Below are positions 34,648-44,800 of a stretch of 64,000 nucleotides of DNA, one piece after another. Every line of letters begins with the position of its first letter. The stretch's first letter is position 1. The position numbers and the translations under genes are program-made. Source of the DNA: Pseudomonadota bacterium (lineage in GTDB: Bacteria; Pseudomonadota; Alphaproteobacteria; Sphingomonadales; Sphingomonadaceae); NCBI GenBank assembly GCA_020160755.1, contig JAIUPN010000008.1:1-64000 (forward strand), in the 5' to 3' direction. The notes under the pieces were generated by a model. The model searched no databases. It saw only the letters and a program-made list of their open reading frames with translations, and was not told where the DNA came from.

Positions 34648-34680
34648 GATATTTCCGGCTCCCGCTGCGTCCCCGACCGT

Positions 34681-34727
34681 CCGTCATCCCGGCGCAGGCG
34701 GGGATGACGGGTCGGGATTAGCCCGAC
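34681..34727. repeat. Tandem intergenic hairpins
   Basis: CCGTCATCCC (34681-34690) pairs perfectly with GGGATGACGG (34701-34710), and GTCGGG (34711-34716) with CCCGAC (34722-34727). The first unit contains the ATCCCGGC core also seen between serC and serA. They immediately follow the stop of the DUF3011 gene on the reverse strand and could end its transcript. Confidence 0.6.
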
Positions 34728-34728
34728 C

Positions 34729-35712
34729 TCAGGTAAAGTCGAGCTGGATGATGTCGCTGGGGGTCGCGCGGCAATACATCTCGACCTGCTTCGCGCCGTC
34801 GGGATAGGTCGCGGTCATCGTCGCGCGGATGCGCCAGCCGCCATTGCCCTGTTCGAGCGAGACCAGCTTGTCGTACGACAACCGCGTCCCGCCGGTGATG
34901 CCGATCTGGCGCGCCGCATCGTTCATGCAATTCTGCACCGATGGCCGCGCTGCGCTCGGCAGGCCGCTGAGGTTGGCGCTCAGCGTGGCCGGCCCCTTCG
35001 GCGGATGCGTCACCGCCGCTTCCTCCGTCCCGTCGGGCTTCTTCTTTTTCTTGCTCGTAAGCAGCGCGAGCAACCCGCCCGCGACGACGATGCCGCCGAT
35101 GATCAGCCCGGTGCTCGGCCCTTTGTCCTTGTCCTTCGGGGGCTGCACACCGCGATAGCCATAGCCGAATTCGGCGCGGCACCCCTTGTCGACCCAGATA
35201 TAATCCTCGGTATAGCCCCATTGGCGCCCGGCATTGCACTTGCCGGCGATCTTGCGCGTGAGCTCGACGCGGTTGTTCGTCCGGACATTGCACTGCTGAT
35301 AACGATAGCTCCACGATTCGCAGTTCATTATGCCGGCAAAATCGTCGACCGGCTGCGGCAACGGGGTTGGATATCCGCCGTCGTTGGCATAGCCATAGCC
35401 GAATTCGGCGCGGCACCCGCCGGTCACCCAGATATGGTCGGCGCCATATCCCCAGCCGCGCCCGCGCGCGCAATCGCCGCCGAGAATGCGCTGGATTTCG
35501 ACGCGATTGTCGGTCCGCACATAGCAGCGCTGCTCGCGATTGCCGCGCGATTCGCAGCGGATCGTTCCCGCATAGCCGGTATCAGGCCTCGGTGGCTGGA
35601 TCTGGGGTCCGCCGGTCGGCGGCCAGGGCCGCGTCTGCGCGGCGACCGGAAGCGCCAACTGCGTTCCGACCAGCGAGAGCGACGTGATAATCGCGACGAC
35701 AGGATTCCGCAT
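34729..35712 (-). CDS. DUF3011 repeat protein, exported
   Basis: A 327-residue protein. I chose the ATG at 35712 (AAGGGGAAAG upstream) over TTG at 35733. A signal peptide (ends VAA) is followed by two tandem DUF3011 repeats of ~60 residues, each CES...R-C-x-V-R-T-x-N-R-V...C...GWGY...DHIWV..GCRAEFGYGY, so cysteines are paired. A hydrophobic helix (about 199-217, LIIGGIVVAGGLLALL) with a Lys-rich flank follows, then a soluble C-terminal domain (NCMNDAARQIGITGGTRL). Function of DUF3011 is unknown; binding of a surface ligand is possible. Single gene. Confidence 0.85.
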   Translation of the reverse strand: MRNPVVAIITSLSLVGTQLALPVAAQTRPWPPTGGPQIQPPRPDTGYAGTIRCESRGNREQRCYVRTDNRVEIQRILGGDCARGRGWGYGADHIWVTGGCRAEFGYGYANDGGYPTPLPQPVDDFAGIMNCESWSYRYQQCNVRTNNRVELTRKIAGKCNAGRQWGYTEDYIWVDKGCRAEFGYGYRGVQPPKDKDKGPSTGLIIGGIVVAGGLLALLTSKKKKKPDGTEEAAVTHPPKGPATLSANLSGLPSAARPSVQNCMNDAARQIGITGGTRLSYDKLVSLEQGNGGWRIRATMTATYPDGAKQVEMYCRATPSDIIQLDFT

Positions 35713-35924
35713 GTCTTTCCCCTTTTTCGACAAATGCTTTTCCGTAAAACGCAGCCCTTATGCATTCCGTCTAAGCCGCCATGGTTTCACATTTCTGGCA
35801 CCAACGCCACGAAGAAAGCAGGCGGCGCAAATGATGACTTAACCAGTCACCGGGCTTTCCTTGCCGCCTTTGATCGATTAGCTTTCGCGCCGGGTCGCGC
35901 CACCGCAACAGGGAGAGCCGGCAC

Positions 35925-36386
35925 ATGACGACATCGATCATCGACGGACGCGTCGAATCCGCCGAACTGCGGCGCGCGCGCGGCGGCTTGTCCGTCTTTC
36001 GGACCATCACCTTCCAGCCCGACCGCGGGCCGACGCGCACCATCCGGAACGCCGTCGTGAAACAGAATGTCGCCGACGAGTTGATCCCGGGCACGCGAGG
36101 CCGCTTCTATCTCTACAACACGTTCGACCAGAAGGGCGTTCACGGCGTCCGGACCCCGGACGGCCGCGAGACCTATGGCTTTGCCACGAACAACCAGAAG
36201 CTTTTCCTGCTGACGGGCGTCATTTCCGTCGTGTGGATCGCACTGCGGATCGCCGTCGACGGCGACGTCCCGGTGCTCGGCATATTGCTGCTCATCCTCG
36301 GCATTGTCGGCTATATCTTCATGGGCAAGGGCGAACGCGAGGCCGAGGCGCAGTTCGACGGCGACCGCGGCCATCGTTCCACATAG
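35925..36386 (+). CDS. Hypothetical membrane protein
   Basis: A 153-residue protein with a soluble N-terminal half rich in beta-strand patterns (RTITFQPDRGPTRTIRNAV; TRGRFYLYNTFDQKGVHGVR) and two hydrophobic helices (about 90-107 and 113-132) followed by a charged tail. I do not recognise the family. GGGAGAG lies 7 nt before the ATG. It is 43 nt before murA in the same direction. Confidence 0.65.
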   Translation: MTTSIIDGRVESAELRRARGGLSVFRTITFQPDRGPTRTIRNAVVKQNVADELIPGTRGRFYLYNTFDQKGVHGVRTPDGRETYGFATNNQKLFLLTGVISVVWIALRIAVDGDVPVLGILLLILGIVGYIFMGKGEREAEAQFDGDRGHRST

Positions 36387-36429
36387 CCAGTCGGCTTGCG
36401 CGGTATCGCGCATGCGCTAAAGACAGCCG

Positions 36430-37716
36430 ATGGATCAAATCGTCATTCGCGGCGGCCAGCGACTCAAGGGCCGTATTCCCATCTCCGGCGCCAAGAATGC
36501 GGCGCTCACCTTGCTGCCCTGCGCGCTGCTCACCGACGAGCCGCTGACGCTGCGCAACCTGCCGCGACTCGCCGACGTCGACGGCTTCGGGCACCTGCTC
36601 AACCAGCTCGGCTGTTCGACGACGATCGAAGGCTCGCGCCCCGAGGATTTCGGCCGCGTGATGACCGCGCGCACGACGACGCTGACCTCGACGGTCGCGC
36701 CCTATGACATCGTCCGCAAGATGCGCGCGTCGATCCTCGTGCTCGGCCCGCTGCTCGCACGCGCGGGCGAAGCGACGGTGTCGCTGCCCGGCGGCTGTGC
36801 GATCGGCAACCGCCCGATCGACCTCCACCTCAAAGCGCTCGAAGCCTTCGGCGCCGAAATCGAGCTCGCGTCGGGCTATGTGAAGGCCAGCGCGCCCGGC
36901 GGCGGGCGCCTGCCCGGCGGCAAGTTCACCTTCCCCGTCGTGTCGGTCGGTGCGACCGAAAATGCGCTGATGGCCGCGGTGCTTGCCAAGGGCACCTGCG
37001 TCCTCGAAAATGCGGCGCGCGAGCCCGAGATCGTTGACCTGTGCAACTGCCTCGTCGCGATGGGCGCGCATATCGACGGCATCGGCACTGAGACGCTGAC
37101 TATCGAAGGCGTCGACCGCCTGCACGGCGCGACCTATCGCGTGATGGCCGACCGCATCGAAGCGGGCAGCTATGCCTGCGCCGCCGTCATTACCGAAGGC
37201 GATGTCGAACTGGTCGGCGCCAAGGCTGACGAGATGGAAGCGACGCTCGCCGCGCTCCGCCAGGCTGGGGCGACGGTCGAGGAGACCAAGGGCGGCATCC
37301 GCGTCGCGATGTCGGGCCGCGCCGAACCCGTCACCCTGTCGACCGCGCCGTACCCCGGATTCGCGACCGACATGCAGGCGCAGTTCATGGCGATGGCAAC
37401 GCTCGGCAAGGGCGCGTCGCTGTTCACCGAAACCATTTTCGAGAACCGCTATATGCACGTCCCCGAACTCGCGCGCATGGGCTGCGACATCGATGTCCGC
37501 GGGCGCAGCGCAGTGGTGCGCGGGGTCGATCACCTCGTCGGCGCTCCGGTGATGGCGACCGACCTTCGCGCGTCGATGAGCCTGATCATCGCCGGCCTCG
37601 CGGCGCAGGGCACGACCGAGGTCAACCGCGTCTATCACCTCGACCGCGGTTACGAGCGGCTCGAAGAGAAGCTGCAGGCGGTCGGCGCCGATATCGAACG
37701 GATCAGCGCGGGGTAA
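36430..37716 (+). CDS. murA: UDP-N-acetylglucosamine 1-carboxyvinyltransferase
   Basis: A 428-residue enzyme moving enolpyruvate to UDP-GlcNAc, the first committed step of peptidoglycan synthesis in the cytoplasm. Inside-out alpha/beta barrel signatures: [17 protein letters not shown] (Lys22-Asn23 site), [17 protein letters not shown] (fosfomycin-binding Cys present) and [16 protein letters not shown]. Length is normal. Ribosome site is weak. Its last 14 nt overlap the end of the opposing exported hydrolase gene. Confidence 0.96.
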   Translation: MDQIVIRGGQRLKGRIPISGAKNAALTLLPCALLTDEPLTLRNLPRLADVDGFGHLLNQLGCSTTIEGSRPEDFGRVMTARTTTLTSTVAPYDIVRKMRASILVLGPLLARAGEATVSLPGGCAIGNRPIDLHLKALEAFGAEIELASGYVKASAPGGGRLPGGKFTFPVVSVGATENALMAAVLAKGTCVLENAAREPEIVDLCNCLVAMGAHIDGIGTETLTIEGVDRLHGATYRVMADRIEAGSYACAAVITEGDVELVGAKADEMEATLAALRQAGATVEETKGGIRVAMSGRAEPVTLSTAPYPGFATDMQAQFMAMATLGKGASLFTETIFENRYMHVPELARMGCDIDVRGRSAVVRGVDHLVGAPVMATDLRASMSLIIAGLAAQGTTEVNRVYHLDRGYERLEEKLQAVGADIERISAG

Positions 37717-38968
37717 GCCGCTCCGCGCGGCCATAGGGGCCGCGCACGTCGCGCTTGATCCAGTCGGCGAGCAATTTCAGATAGCCGTCGGTGATGCGCG
37801 TGACCTGACGCTCCCCGCTGGCGTCGGTGGTGAACTCCCACATGCCATGATCGGTCCGGGGAAAGAGATAGACGTCGACCGGCTTGCCTTGCTTCGCCAG
37901 CCCGAGCAGCGCGCCGCGCGTCGTCTCGATCGGCGCCTCGCGATCCTCGCCAGCGAGCACCCAGAGCAGCGGCGCGTCGAGCTTCTTGAGCGCCGCGACC
38001 GCGTCATAGTCCCAGATCAATTCGAGATTGTCGACGCGCGCGCGGCCGATCCGGCGGAGATCGTCGCTCGGCATCCGCGCGATCGCGCCGCTATATTCGC
38101 CCTCGATCTTCGCGGCCCACGGCTTGTCCTTCATCTCGGCGCGCACGGCGTCGAGCTTGTCATAGCCGGTGCGGAAATCGGAAAGCAGTAGCGCCGCAGT
38201 CGCCTGCGACAGGCGATTGACGAGCGCGACCGCATCGTCCCCCAGCCCCGCCGCGCGAACCTCTGATACCATCTGCTCGCGGTCTTCCTCGATCGGGGAG
38301 GCAACGAGCCCGAAACCGATGGCGACAAAATCAGCCTTCGTCCGCGTCGCCGCGAGCGGCGCAACCCAGCCCCCCTGACTGCCGCCGAAGAAGCCCGCGC
38401 GGCCATGACGCCCCGCGGCCATGCCGCGCGCCTGCCCCAGCGCATTCGCCGCATCCTCGGCGAGCAGTTCGAAATTCTGCGTATATTCGCCGTCGGACCC
38501 GCCGGTGCCGCGCTTGTCATAGACGAAGACCGAGATTCCCTGCGCCGCCATCGCATAGCCATAGACGCCGCCGATCGGCGAGGTGCGTTCGGAACCGTGC
38601 ACCATGACGACAAGCGGACGCCCGGCATCGACGCCCGGCGGCTCGATCAGCACCCCGGTCATTTTTGTGCCGACGCTGTCGAACGTCGCCGGCGTCTCGC
38701 GAAAGGCGATCGGCGTCCAGTGCTTGCCACCGACAACGACATGGCCGGTTCCGCACGTTAGCGGCACGCCGGCATCGGTGGTCGCGCCGCGGCGGCCGTC
38801 GCGAAACAGATAGCGCAGGCCGGGAGCCGCCACCGCCGGTGACTTCACGAGCACGACGAAATCGCCGTCGGGGGCCGCGTAGGTTCCGGGCGCACAGACG
38901 GTCTGCGCGAGGGCCGGTGTTGCAGGAAGAGCGAGGAGAAGAGCGATGCCGCCGAGAAAATGTTTCAT
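37703..38968 (-). CDS. Exported alpha/beta hydrolase
   Basis: A 421-residue protein with a signal peptide (ALPATPALA) and a ~110-residue N-terminal beta-rich part, then an alpha/beta hydrolase domain: [12 protein letters not shown] (oxyanion loop), [14 protein letters not shown], nucleophile Ser in [14 protein letters not shown], an acid in [10 protein letters not shown] and base His in [10 protein letters not shown]. It resembles the exported dienelactone-hydrolase/peptidase-like group. The substrate is unknown. There is no ribosome site before the ATG; a perfect inverted repeat and a TATAAC box end just before it, so the message may be leaderless. Confidence 0.85.
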   Translation of the reverse strand: MKHFLGGIALLLALPATPALAQTVCAPGTYAAPDGDFVVLVKSPAVAAPGLRYLFRDGRRGATTDAGVPLTCGTGHVVVGGKHWTPIAFRETPATFDSVGTKMTGVLIEPPGVDAGRPLVVMVHGSERTSPIGGVYGYAMAAQGISVFVYDKRGTGGSDGEYTQNFELLAEDAANALGQARGMAAGRHGRAGFFGGSQGGWVAPLAATRTKADFVAIGFGLVASPIEEDREQMVSEVRAAGLGDDAVALVNRLSQATAALLLSDFRTGYDKLDAVRAEMKDKPWAAKIEGEYSGAIARMPSDDLRRIGRARVDNLELIWDYDAVAALKKLDAPLLWVLAGEDREAPIETTRGALLGLAKQGKPVDVYLFPRTDHGMWEFTTDASGERQVTRITDGYLKLLADWIKRDVRGPYGRAERLTPR

Positions 38969-38970
38969 GT

Positions 38971-38998
38971 TGCTGTGTTATATGAACAACACAGCAAT
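38971..38998. promoter_or_regulatory. Perfect 10-bp inverted repeat abutting the hydrolase start codon
   Basis: TTGCTGTGTT (38971-38980) and AACACAGCAA (38989-38998) are perfect reverse complements with an 8-nt spacer. The site fills almost all of the 35 nt between the DMT transporter stop and the hydrolase ATG at 38968. On the reverse strand it encloses TATAAC (38983-38978), a good -10 box. It looks like a regulator operator over a leaderless promoter; the bound protein is unknown. Confidence 0.65.
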
Positions 38999-39003
38999 GG
39001 CAA

Positions 39004-39966
39004 CTAGCTTTCAGGATCGACCGGCACCGACACCATATTGCCGCTGACCGACGGCCGTTCGGGTCGTTTCGCGACCGCGATCACCAGCCCGACCAGCGCG
39101 ACGATACCGCCCGCTATCGACAGCGTCGCCCAGCGATAGCCCTCGAACGCGGTCGAAAAGCCCATCGCAATGATCGGGATCAGCACGCTCGACCAGGCCG
39201 CCTGCCCCGGCCCTACCGCGCGGATGATGTTGAAATAGAGCGGGAACGTCACCGCACTGGCGATAACGCCGAGGTAGAGCACGCCGCCGATGTAGGTCGC
39301 GGTTGGCTCGATCACCGGCGGTCCGGTGGTGATCCATGCATAGCTGCCGTCGGCCAGCGCGCCGAAGAGCATCGCCCAGGCGATCATCACCACCATCGAC
39401 TGCGCCCGCGCGAGGCGCGTTCCCTGCATCACATTGGCGGTCGAAGCGCTCATCACCCCGGCGAGGGTCAGCGCGGTGCCGAGCAGCACTTCGCCCGCGC
39501 CCACCGCGGCGGCGCGATATTCGTGAAGGATCATCAGTCCGACGCCGACGATCGCAATCCCCGCCCCCGCGAGGAAGCGCGCTTCGAGCGGGGTCTTGAG
39601 GAATGCGCGCCCGAGCAGGGTATTGGGCACGATCAGCAGCGCGAACAGCACCGCGACAAGGCCCGAGGTGATATGCTGCTCGGCGCGGTAGACGAAATTG
39701 AAGTTGAAGGAGAACTGCGCGATCCCGAGCACGAGCGCAAAAAGCATCGCGCGCGGTGCGAGCAGCAGCGACTCACGACGCATCGCGGCAAAGGCGAACA
39801 TCGCGATCGCCGCGACCGCAAAGCGATAGGTCACCGACCAGCTGGGCGGCACGACGCCGAGTTGCCCGGTGATGACAATCCAGGTCGATCCCCAGATCAG
39901 CGTCACCAGCATGAAGGGCAAGAGGACGCGCGGACTGAGGAGCGTGAGTGGCTGCTCGCTGCTCAC
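39004..39966 (-). CDS. DMT superfamily (EamA) transporter
   Basis: A 320-residue protein with ten hydrophobic segments, again two EamA halves (VTLIWGSTWIVITGQLGVVPPS at the start of the first). A second, distinct member after the one at 33739-34647. The start is GTG at 39966, overlapping the stop of the threonine aldolase gene by 4 nt (GTGA), so the pair is translationally coupled. It may export an amino acid related to the aldolase reaction, which is inference only. Confidence 0.85.
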   Translation of the reverse strand: MSSEQPLTLLSPRVLLPFMLVTLIWGSTWIVITGQLGVVPPSWSVTYRFAVAAIAMFAFAAMRRESLLLAPRAMLFALVLGIAQFSFNFNFVYRAEQHITSGLVAVLFALLIVPNTLLGRAFLKTPLEARFLAGAGIAIVGVGLMILHEYRAAAVGAGEVLLGTALTLAGVMSASTANVMQGTRLARAQSMVVMIAWAMLFGALADGSYAWITTGPPVIEPTATYIGGVLYLGVIASAVTFPLYFNIIRAVGPGQAAWSSVLIPIIAMGFSTAFEGYRWATLSIAGGIVALVGLVIAVAKRPERPSVSGNMVSVPVDPES

Positions 39967-40973
39967 AATGCGCCGATCGCGGCCGCCAGCGGTGCGACCG
40001 CCTCCGCATCCTGATCCCAGCTGACGACGAGGCGCGCCGCGCCCTCGCCCCAGTCGTAGAAATCGAATCCGGCGCCGCGCAGCTTCGCGGCTTCCTCGGC
40101 GGTCAGGCGCACGAACAGCTCATTCGCTTCGACCGGGTGCATCAACCGGCCACCGCACGCCGCCGCGAGCTTTGCCGCGCCCGCATTGGCCGCGCGCGCA
40201 TTGGTGAGCCACAAATCATCCGTCAGCATCGCGCGGATCTGCGCCGCGACGAAGCGCCCCTTGCTGAGCAGATGCCCGCCGCGCTTCTTGAGCTCGCGGA
40301 CCCCGGCCCCGCCACTGCCGCCGAAGAAAACGATCGCTTCGGCCATCATCGCGCCATTTTTGGTGAAACCGAACGACAGCGCATCGACCCCGGCGCGCCA
40401 GGTCACATCGGCGGGCGCACAGCCGAGGAAGGCGACGGCGTTGGCAAAGCGCGCGCCGTCCATATGGAGCTTCATAGCCGCGCCCTTCGCGATCTCGCTG
40501 ATCGCGCCGATTTCCTGCGGGCGCCAGGCAAGGCCATATTCGGTCGCGTTGGTAATGCTGACCGCCGCGGGCTGGACCTGATGCACGTCGCTGCGGATCC
40601 CGGCGATGCGGGCCCTCAGCGCTTCGGTATCGATCTTCGCGCCGCGTCCGGGGAGCGGCATCAGCTTGGCGCCGCCCGAATAAAAGGTCGGCGCGCCGCA
40701 TTCGTCGACCTCGATATGCGCTTCCTCATAGCAGAGGATACCCTGCCAGGGGCGCACGAAATGCGCGAGAATGATGCTGTTCGCCGCGGTTCCGGTCGGG
40801 ATCCAGACGACCTCGCAATCCGTCTCGAACAGCTCCGAAAAGGCCGCGTCGAGCGACTGGCTGAGCGCATCGCCGTCATAGGCGGTGTCGACATGGTTGG
40901 CGGCTGCCAACGCGTCCATCACCACGGGGTGGACGGTTGCGGCATTGTCGGAGAAAAAGCGGGTCGCAGTCAT
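39963..40973 (-). CDS. Low-specificity L-threonine aldolase family enzyme
   Basis: A 336-residue PLP enzyme of fold type I. Motifs: RFFSDNAATVHP, PTGTAANSIILAHFVRP, HIEVDECGAP, HMDGARFANAVAF and the PLP lysine in SFGFTKNGAMMAEA. It should cleave beta-hydroxy amino acids such as threonine into glycine and an aldehyde. It is translationally coupled with the DMT transporter downstream. Confidence 0.9.
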   Translation of the reverse strand: MTATRFFSDNAATVHPVVMDALAAANHVDTAYDGDALSQSLDAAFSELFETDCEVVWIPTGTAANSIILAHFVRPWQGILCYEEAHIEVDECGAPTFYSGGAKLMPLPGRGAKIDTEALRARIAGIRSDVHQVQPAAVSITNATEYGLAWRPQEIGAISEIAKGAAMKLHMDGARFANAVAFLGCAPADVTWRAGVDALSFGFTKNGAMMAEAIVFFGGSGGAGVRELKKRGGHLLSKGRFVAAQIRAMLTDDLWLTNARAANAGAAKLAAACGGRLMHPVEANELFVRLTAEEAAKLRGAGFDFYDWGEGAARLVVSWDQDAEAVAPLAAAIGAL

Positions 40974-41081
40974 GGACCGCGCCTTAGCGCAGGTGCAGGC
41001 CGCTGCTAAGCCTTCATTTTTGCTGTGGCCCGCCGGATACGTCTGCGACGTCGTCGGTCCCCGGTACGTGGCTGTAACCGA

Positions 41082-41267
41082 TCAGCGATCGTCAAAACGG
41101 TATAATTTGCGCCGGAAGGTTCGCGAGCGCCGGACCAGATAGCGGCCGGGCATGATCAGGCGACTGCGAACGCCATGGTGGTCGATCCACAAGCCGGTAC
41201 GCGGAATGACGATACGGCAGGGCTGCCATTCATAGTCCGCAGCGGGAAAGGCGTCGTCGTTCGGCAT
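41082..41267 (-). CDS. Possible small basic protein
   Basis: A 61-residue ORF with ATG at 41267 and no clear ribosome site. The sequence has an acidic start (MPNDDAFPAADYEWQP) and a strongly basic end (RYLVRRSRTFRRKLYRFDDR), with amino acid use unlike random GC-rich frames (Ile, Tyr and Trp present). It could be a small real protein. No family is recognised. Confidence 0.4.
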   Translation of the reverse strand: MPNDDAFPAADYEWQPCRIVIPRTGLWIDHHGVRSRLIMPGRYLVRRSRTFRRKLYRFDDR

Positions 41268-41345
41268 GGGACATCACGAAGCCTAGCGCCGCACGACCAC
41301 CCCTTTCTTTCATATTTTCATCGATTTGGCAGGGAGCCAGCGCGC

Positions 41346-41825
41346 TCAGATTCCAAGACCGTCAGAGCAGTCGAACATCGAAGCAAGCTTTCCCCGGAAA
41401 CTGGAGGTGTCAGAACCCACATCGACCAGTATCGCATCGCCGGTGGCCGTGGCGTCGAGGCGCTCGTGAAGTGCGATCGTCAGCGAGTCTTCGCTGAAGA
41501 GATCGCCGACGAAGCGATTGTGCGCCACGAAGCGAAGTCGCTGCGGCGAGGATTCGATCACGACCGCGCGCCACGCGGGGCCATAGCTCGACTTCGCCCA
41601 CAGCTTCGCGCCGACCGGCAGCGCGCGCGTCGGCTTGCCGGTGACGACCGCGACATTGATCATCGTGCGATCGGCTTCGTTGAAAGCCTGCCGGATCTCG
41701 ATCGAGCCGGTGCCGAAGCGCCCGATACATTCACCCGCGGTGCGGTTCGCATAGCCAAGGTCGGCGTAGCTGGCGTCGTTGAACGCGGGCGTCAGGCTGG
41801 CGGCCGCCAGCAAAAGGGAGAACAT
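41346..41825 (-). CDS. Exported hypothetical protein
   Basis: A 159-residue protein with a short signal peptide (MFSLLLAAASLTPAF) and mature part with alternating strands (IEIRQAFNEADRTMINVAVV; WRAVVIESSPQRLRFVAHNR). Two Cys (AGECIG and FDCSDG) could pair. AGGAG lies 8 nt before the ATG. No family is recognised. It is in line with argG, 41 nt downstream of it, and may be co-transcribed. Confidence 0.65.
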   Translation of the reverse strand: MFSLLLAAASLTPAFNDASYADLGYANRTAGECIGRFGTGSIEIRQAFNEADRTMINVAVVTGKPTRALPVGAKLWAKSSYGPAWRAVVIESSPQRLRFVAHNRFVGDLFSEDSLTIALHERLDATATGDAILVDVGSDTSSFRGKLASMFDCSDGLGI

Positions 41826-41866
41826 CGATCAGGCTCCTGTTGCGGCCGGATCCGTGCCCGGCCGCC

Positions 41867-43084
<1,218 letters not shown>

Positions 43085-43160
43085 GATGGCACCTTTGGCG
43101 AGGGAAAGACGCGGGCGCGGCTAGCAGTCCGCCGCCAAAGGTGCAACCGGCTTGGCCGTT

Positions 43161-43712
43161 TCAGCCCACGCGCGTCCAGTCCATGAACCAGCTGTCGTCC
43201 CATGTCTTGCCGCCGTCGCGCGAGGTGCCCTGGAACCAGCGGCAACTTCTCGGCGTGATCCGGTCCCATACGCCGCGATAGAGTTCAGCGCCTTGCGCGC
43301 CCTCCCCCTCGGACAGGAAGGTACCCGCGCCATCCTCGAACACCCCAAGCTGCCCCGGCACCGCGACGACACCCGATTTCGCGTTGACCCAATGGTCGGA
43401 CCAGATCTTCTTCTCGACGTCGAGCAGGCGGAGGCCCATCCCCGAAAAGCCCCGCGCCGGAATGCGCAGTTCCTCGACGCTGGCGATTCCGCCGAGAATG
43501 CCGACGACGGTCGCCTCGCCGGGGAATTCGATCCACTTTTCGCCTTCGCGAAACCGGTTGTGAATCCGCCATTCGCCGGTGAGGAAATCGAAATCGCCGG
43601 GCTTGCCGACGGGGGCGGGATTGATCGCGGCCGAAACGGCGGCGGGGACGAGGCTGGACATGAGGGCTCCTGTGCTAAACGCGATGATGGTGCGGCGGTC
43701 GATGTCGGTCAT
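43161..43712 (-). CDS. Exported DUF1579-like protein
   Basis: A 183-residue protein with an Arg-pair signal peptide (DRRTIIAFSTGALMSSLVPAA), possibly Tat-type. The mature part starts GDFDFLTGEWRIHNRFREG and contains FSGMGLRLLDVEKKIWSDHWVN and GTSRDGGKTWDDSW, the layout of DUF1579 beta-barrel proteins, whose function is unknown. AGGGAG precedes the ATG. It is divergent from the WYL regulator, and a palindrome (43755-43771) lies between them, so the regulator probably controls it. Confidence 0.75.
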   Translation of the reverse strand: MTDIDRRTIIAFSTGALMSSLVPAAVSAAINPAPVGKPGDFDFLTGEWRIHNRFREGEKWIEFPGEATVVGILGGIASVEELRIPARGFSGMGLRLLDVEKKIWSDHWVNAKSGVVAVPGQLGVFEDGAGTFLSEGEGAQGAELYRGVWDRITPRSCRWFQGTSRDGGKTWDDSWFMDWTRVG

Positions 43713-43754
43713 GGGTCGCTCCCTTGGTGACCCGGTCCTGCTACGCCGCGCATC

Positions 43755-43771
43755 CTGACATTTGCTGTCAG
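43755..43771. promoter_or_regulatory. Likely WYL-regulator operator
   Basis: CTGACATTTGCTGTCAG is a perfect inverted repeat with 6-bp arms and a 5-nt spacer, in the 82-nt gap between the divergent DUF1579-like and WYL-regulator genes. TGACA-N5-TGTCA sites are expected for this type of DeoR/YafY-like HTH. Confidence 0.75.
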
Positions 43772-43794
43772 TTATCTTCTGCTACAGCGAAAAA

Positions 43795-44754
43795 ATGCGT
43801 GCGAGCCGCCTCCTCTCGATCCTGATCCTGCTGCAGCTGCGCCAGCGGCTCACCGCCGCCGATCTCGCCGCCGAATTCGAGGTGTCCGAACGCACCATCT
43901 ATCGCGACATCGACGCGCTGTCGGCGGCGGGCGTACCCGTCTACGGCGACCGCGGCCCGGGCGGCGGATTCCAGTTGCTCGACGGCTATCGCACGCGGCT
44001 GACCGGCCTGTCGGCGGGCGAGGCGGAGGTCGCGACGATGATCGGCCTGCCCGGTCCCGCCGCCGAACTCGGGCTCGGCGCAGCGACCAGCGCAGCACGC
44101 GGCAAGCTGCTCGCCGCAATTCCGGGCGGCGGCGGGGTGGTCGCCGACCGGATGGCGGCGCGCTTCCACCTCGATCCCGTCAATTGGTACCGGAGCCGCG
44201 AAAGCCTCCCCGCGCTCCCGGCGATCGCCCGCGCGGTGCTCGATCAGCGCCAGCTCGCGATGCGTTACGAAAGCTGGCAGGGGCTGCGCGACTGGACGGT
44301 CGAGCCGCTCGGCCTCGTGATGAAGGCGGGCACCTGGTACCTCGCGGCCCGCGGCGCCCAAAAGATACGGGTCTTTCGCGTTTCGAACATCCACGCACCC
44401 GAAGCCCGCGACGCGACGTTCGACTGGCCGAAGGATTTCCACCTGCCGACATGGTGGCAGGCCGAACAGGCCCGTTTCGAGGCCGAACTGTTCGCGACCG
44501 CCGCAACCGTCCGCGCCTCGCCCGAGGGCTGCAAGCGGCTCGCGCAACAATCGCCGCGCGGTGCGGAGGCGGTTGCGACCGCAGGCGCGCGCGACGGAAA
44601 CGGCTGGTGCGAAATGACCCTGATGGTCGAGGACAGCGACCATGGCGCGCGCGAGATGATAGCGCTCGGCGCCGAGGTCGAAGTGATCGCACCTGACAGT
44701 TTTCGCGGCCGTATCGGCACGCTCGCGCGCGCGATTGCGGTCCTGCACCGCTGA
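43795..44754 (+). CDS. YafY-type HTH/WYL-domain transcriptional regulator
   Basis: A 319-residue regulator. The N-terminal HTH (about 1-60: RLLSILILLQLRQRLTAADL, SERTIYRDIDALSAAGVPVYGDRGPGGGF) is followed by a WYL domain (about 135-215: YESWQGLRDWTVEPLGLVMKAGTWYLAAR) and the C-terminal WCX part. It is a ligand-sensing regulator; the ligand is unknown. I chose the ATG at 43795; a TTG at 43762 lies inside the palindromic operator. The operator overlaps its own promoter region, so autoregulation is likely. Confidence 0.9.
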   Translation: MRASRLLSILILLQLRQRLTAADLAAEFEVSERTIYRDIDALSAAGVPVYGDRGPGGGFQLLDGYRTRLTGLSAGEAEVATMIGLPGPAAELGLGAATSAARGKLLAAIPGGGGVVADRMAARFHLDPVNWYRSRESLPALPAIARAVLDQRQLAMRYESWQGLRDWTVEPLGLVMKAGTWYLAARGAQKIRVFRVSNIHAPEARDATFDWPKDFHLPTWWQAEQARFEAELFATAATVRASPEGCKRLAQQSPRGAEAVATAGARDGNGWCEMTLMVEDSDHGAREMIALGAEVEVIAPDSFRGRIGTLARAIAVLHR

Positions 44755-44800
44755 TTGATTCGCCCCGCCGGCACGTTATTCTGACGGCAGGGAGAGCGTC

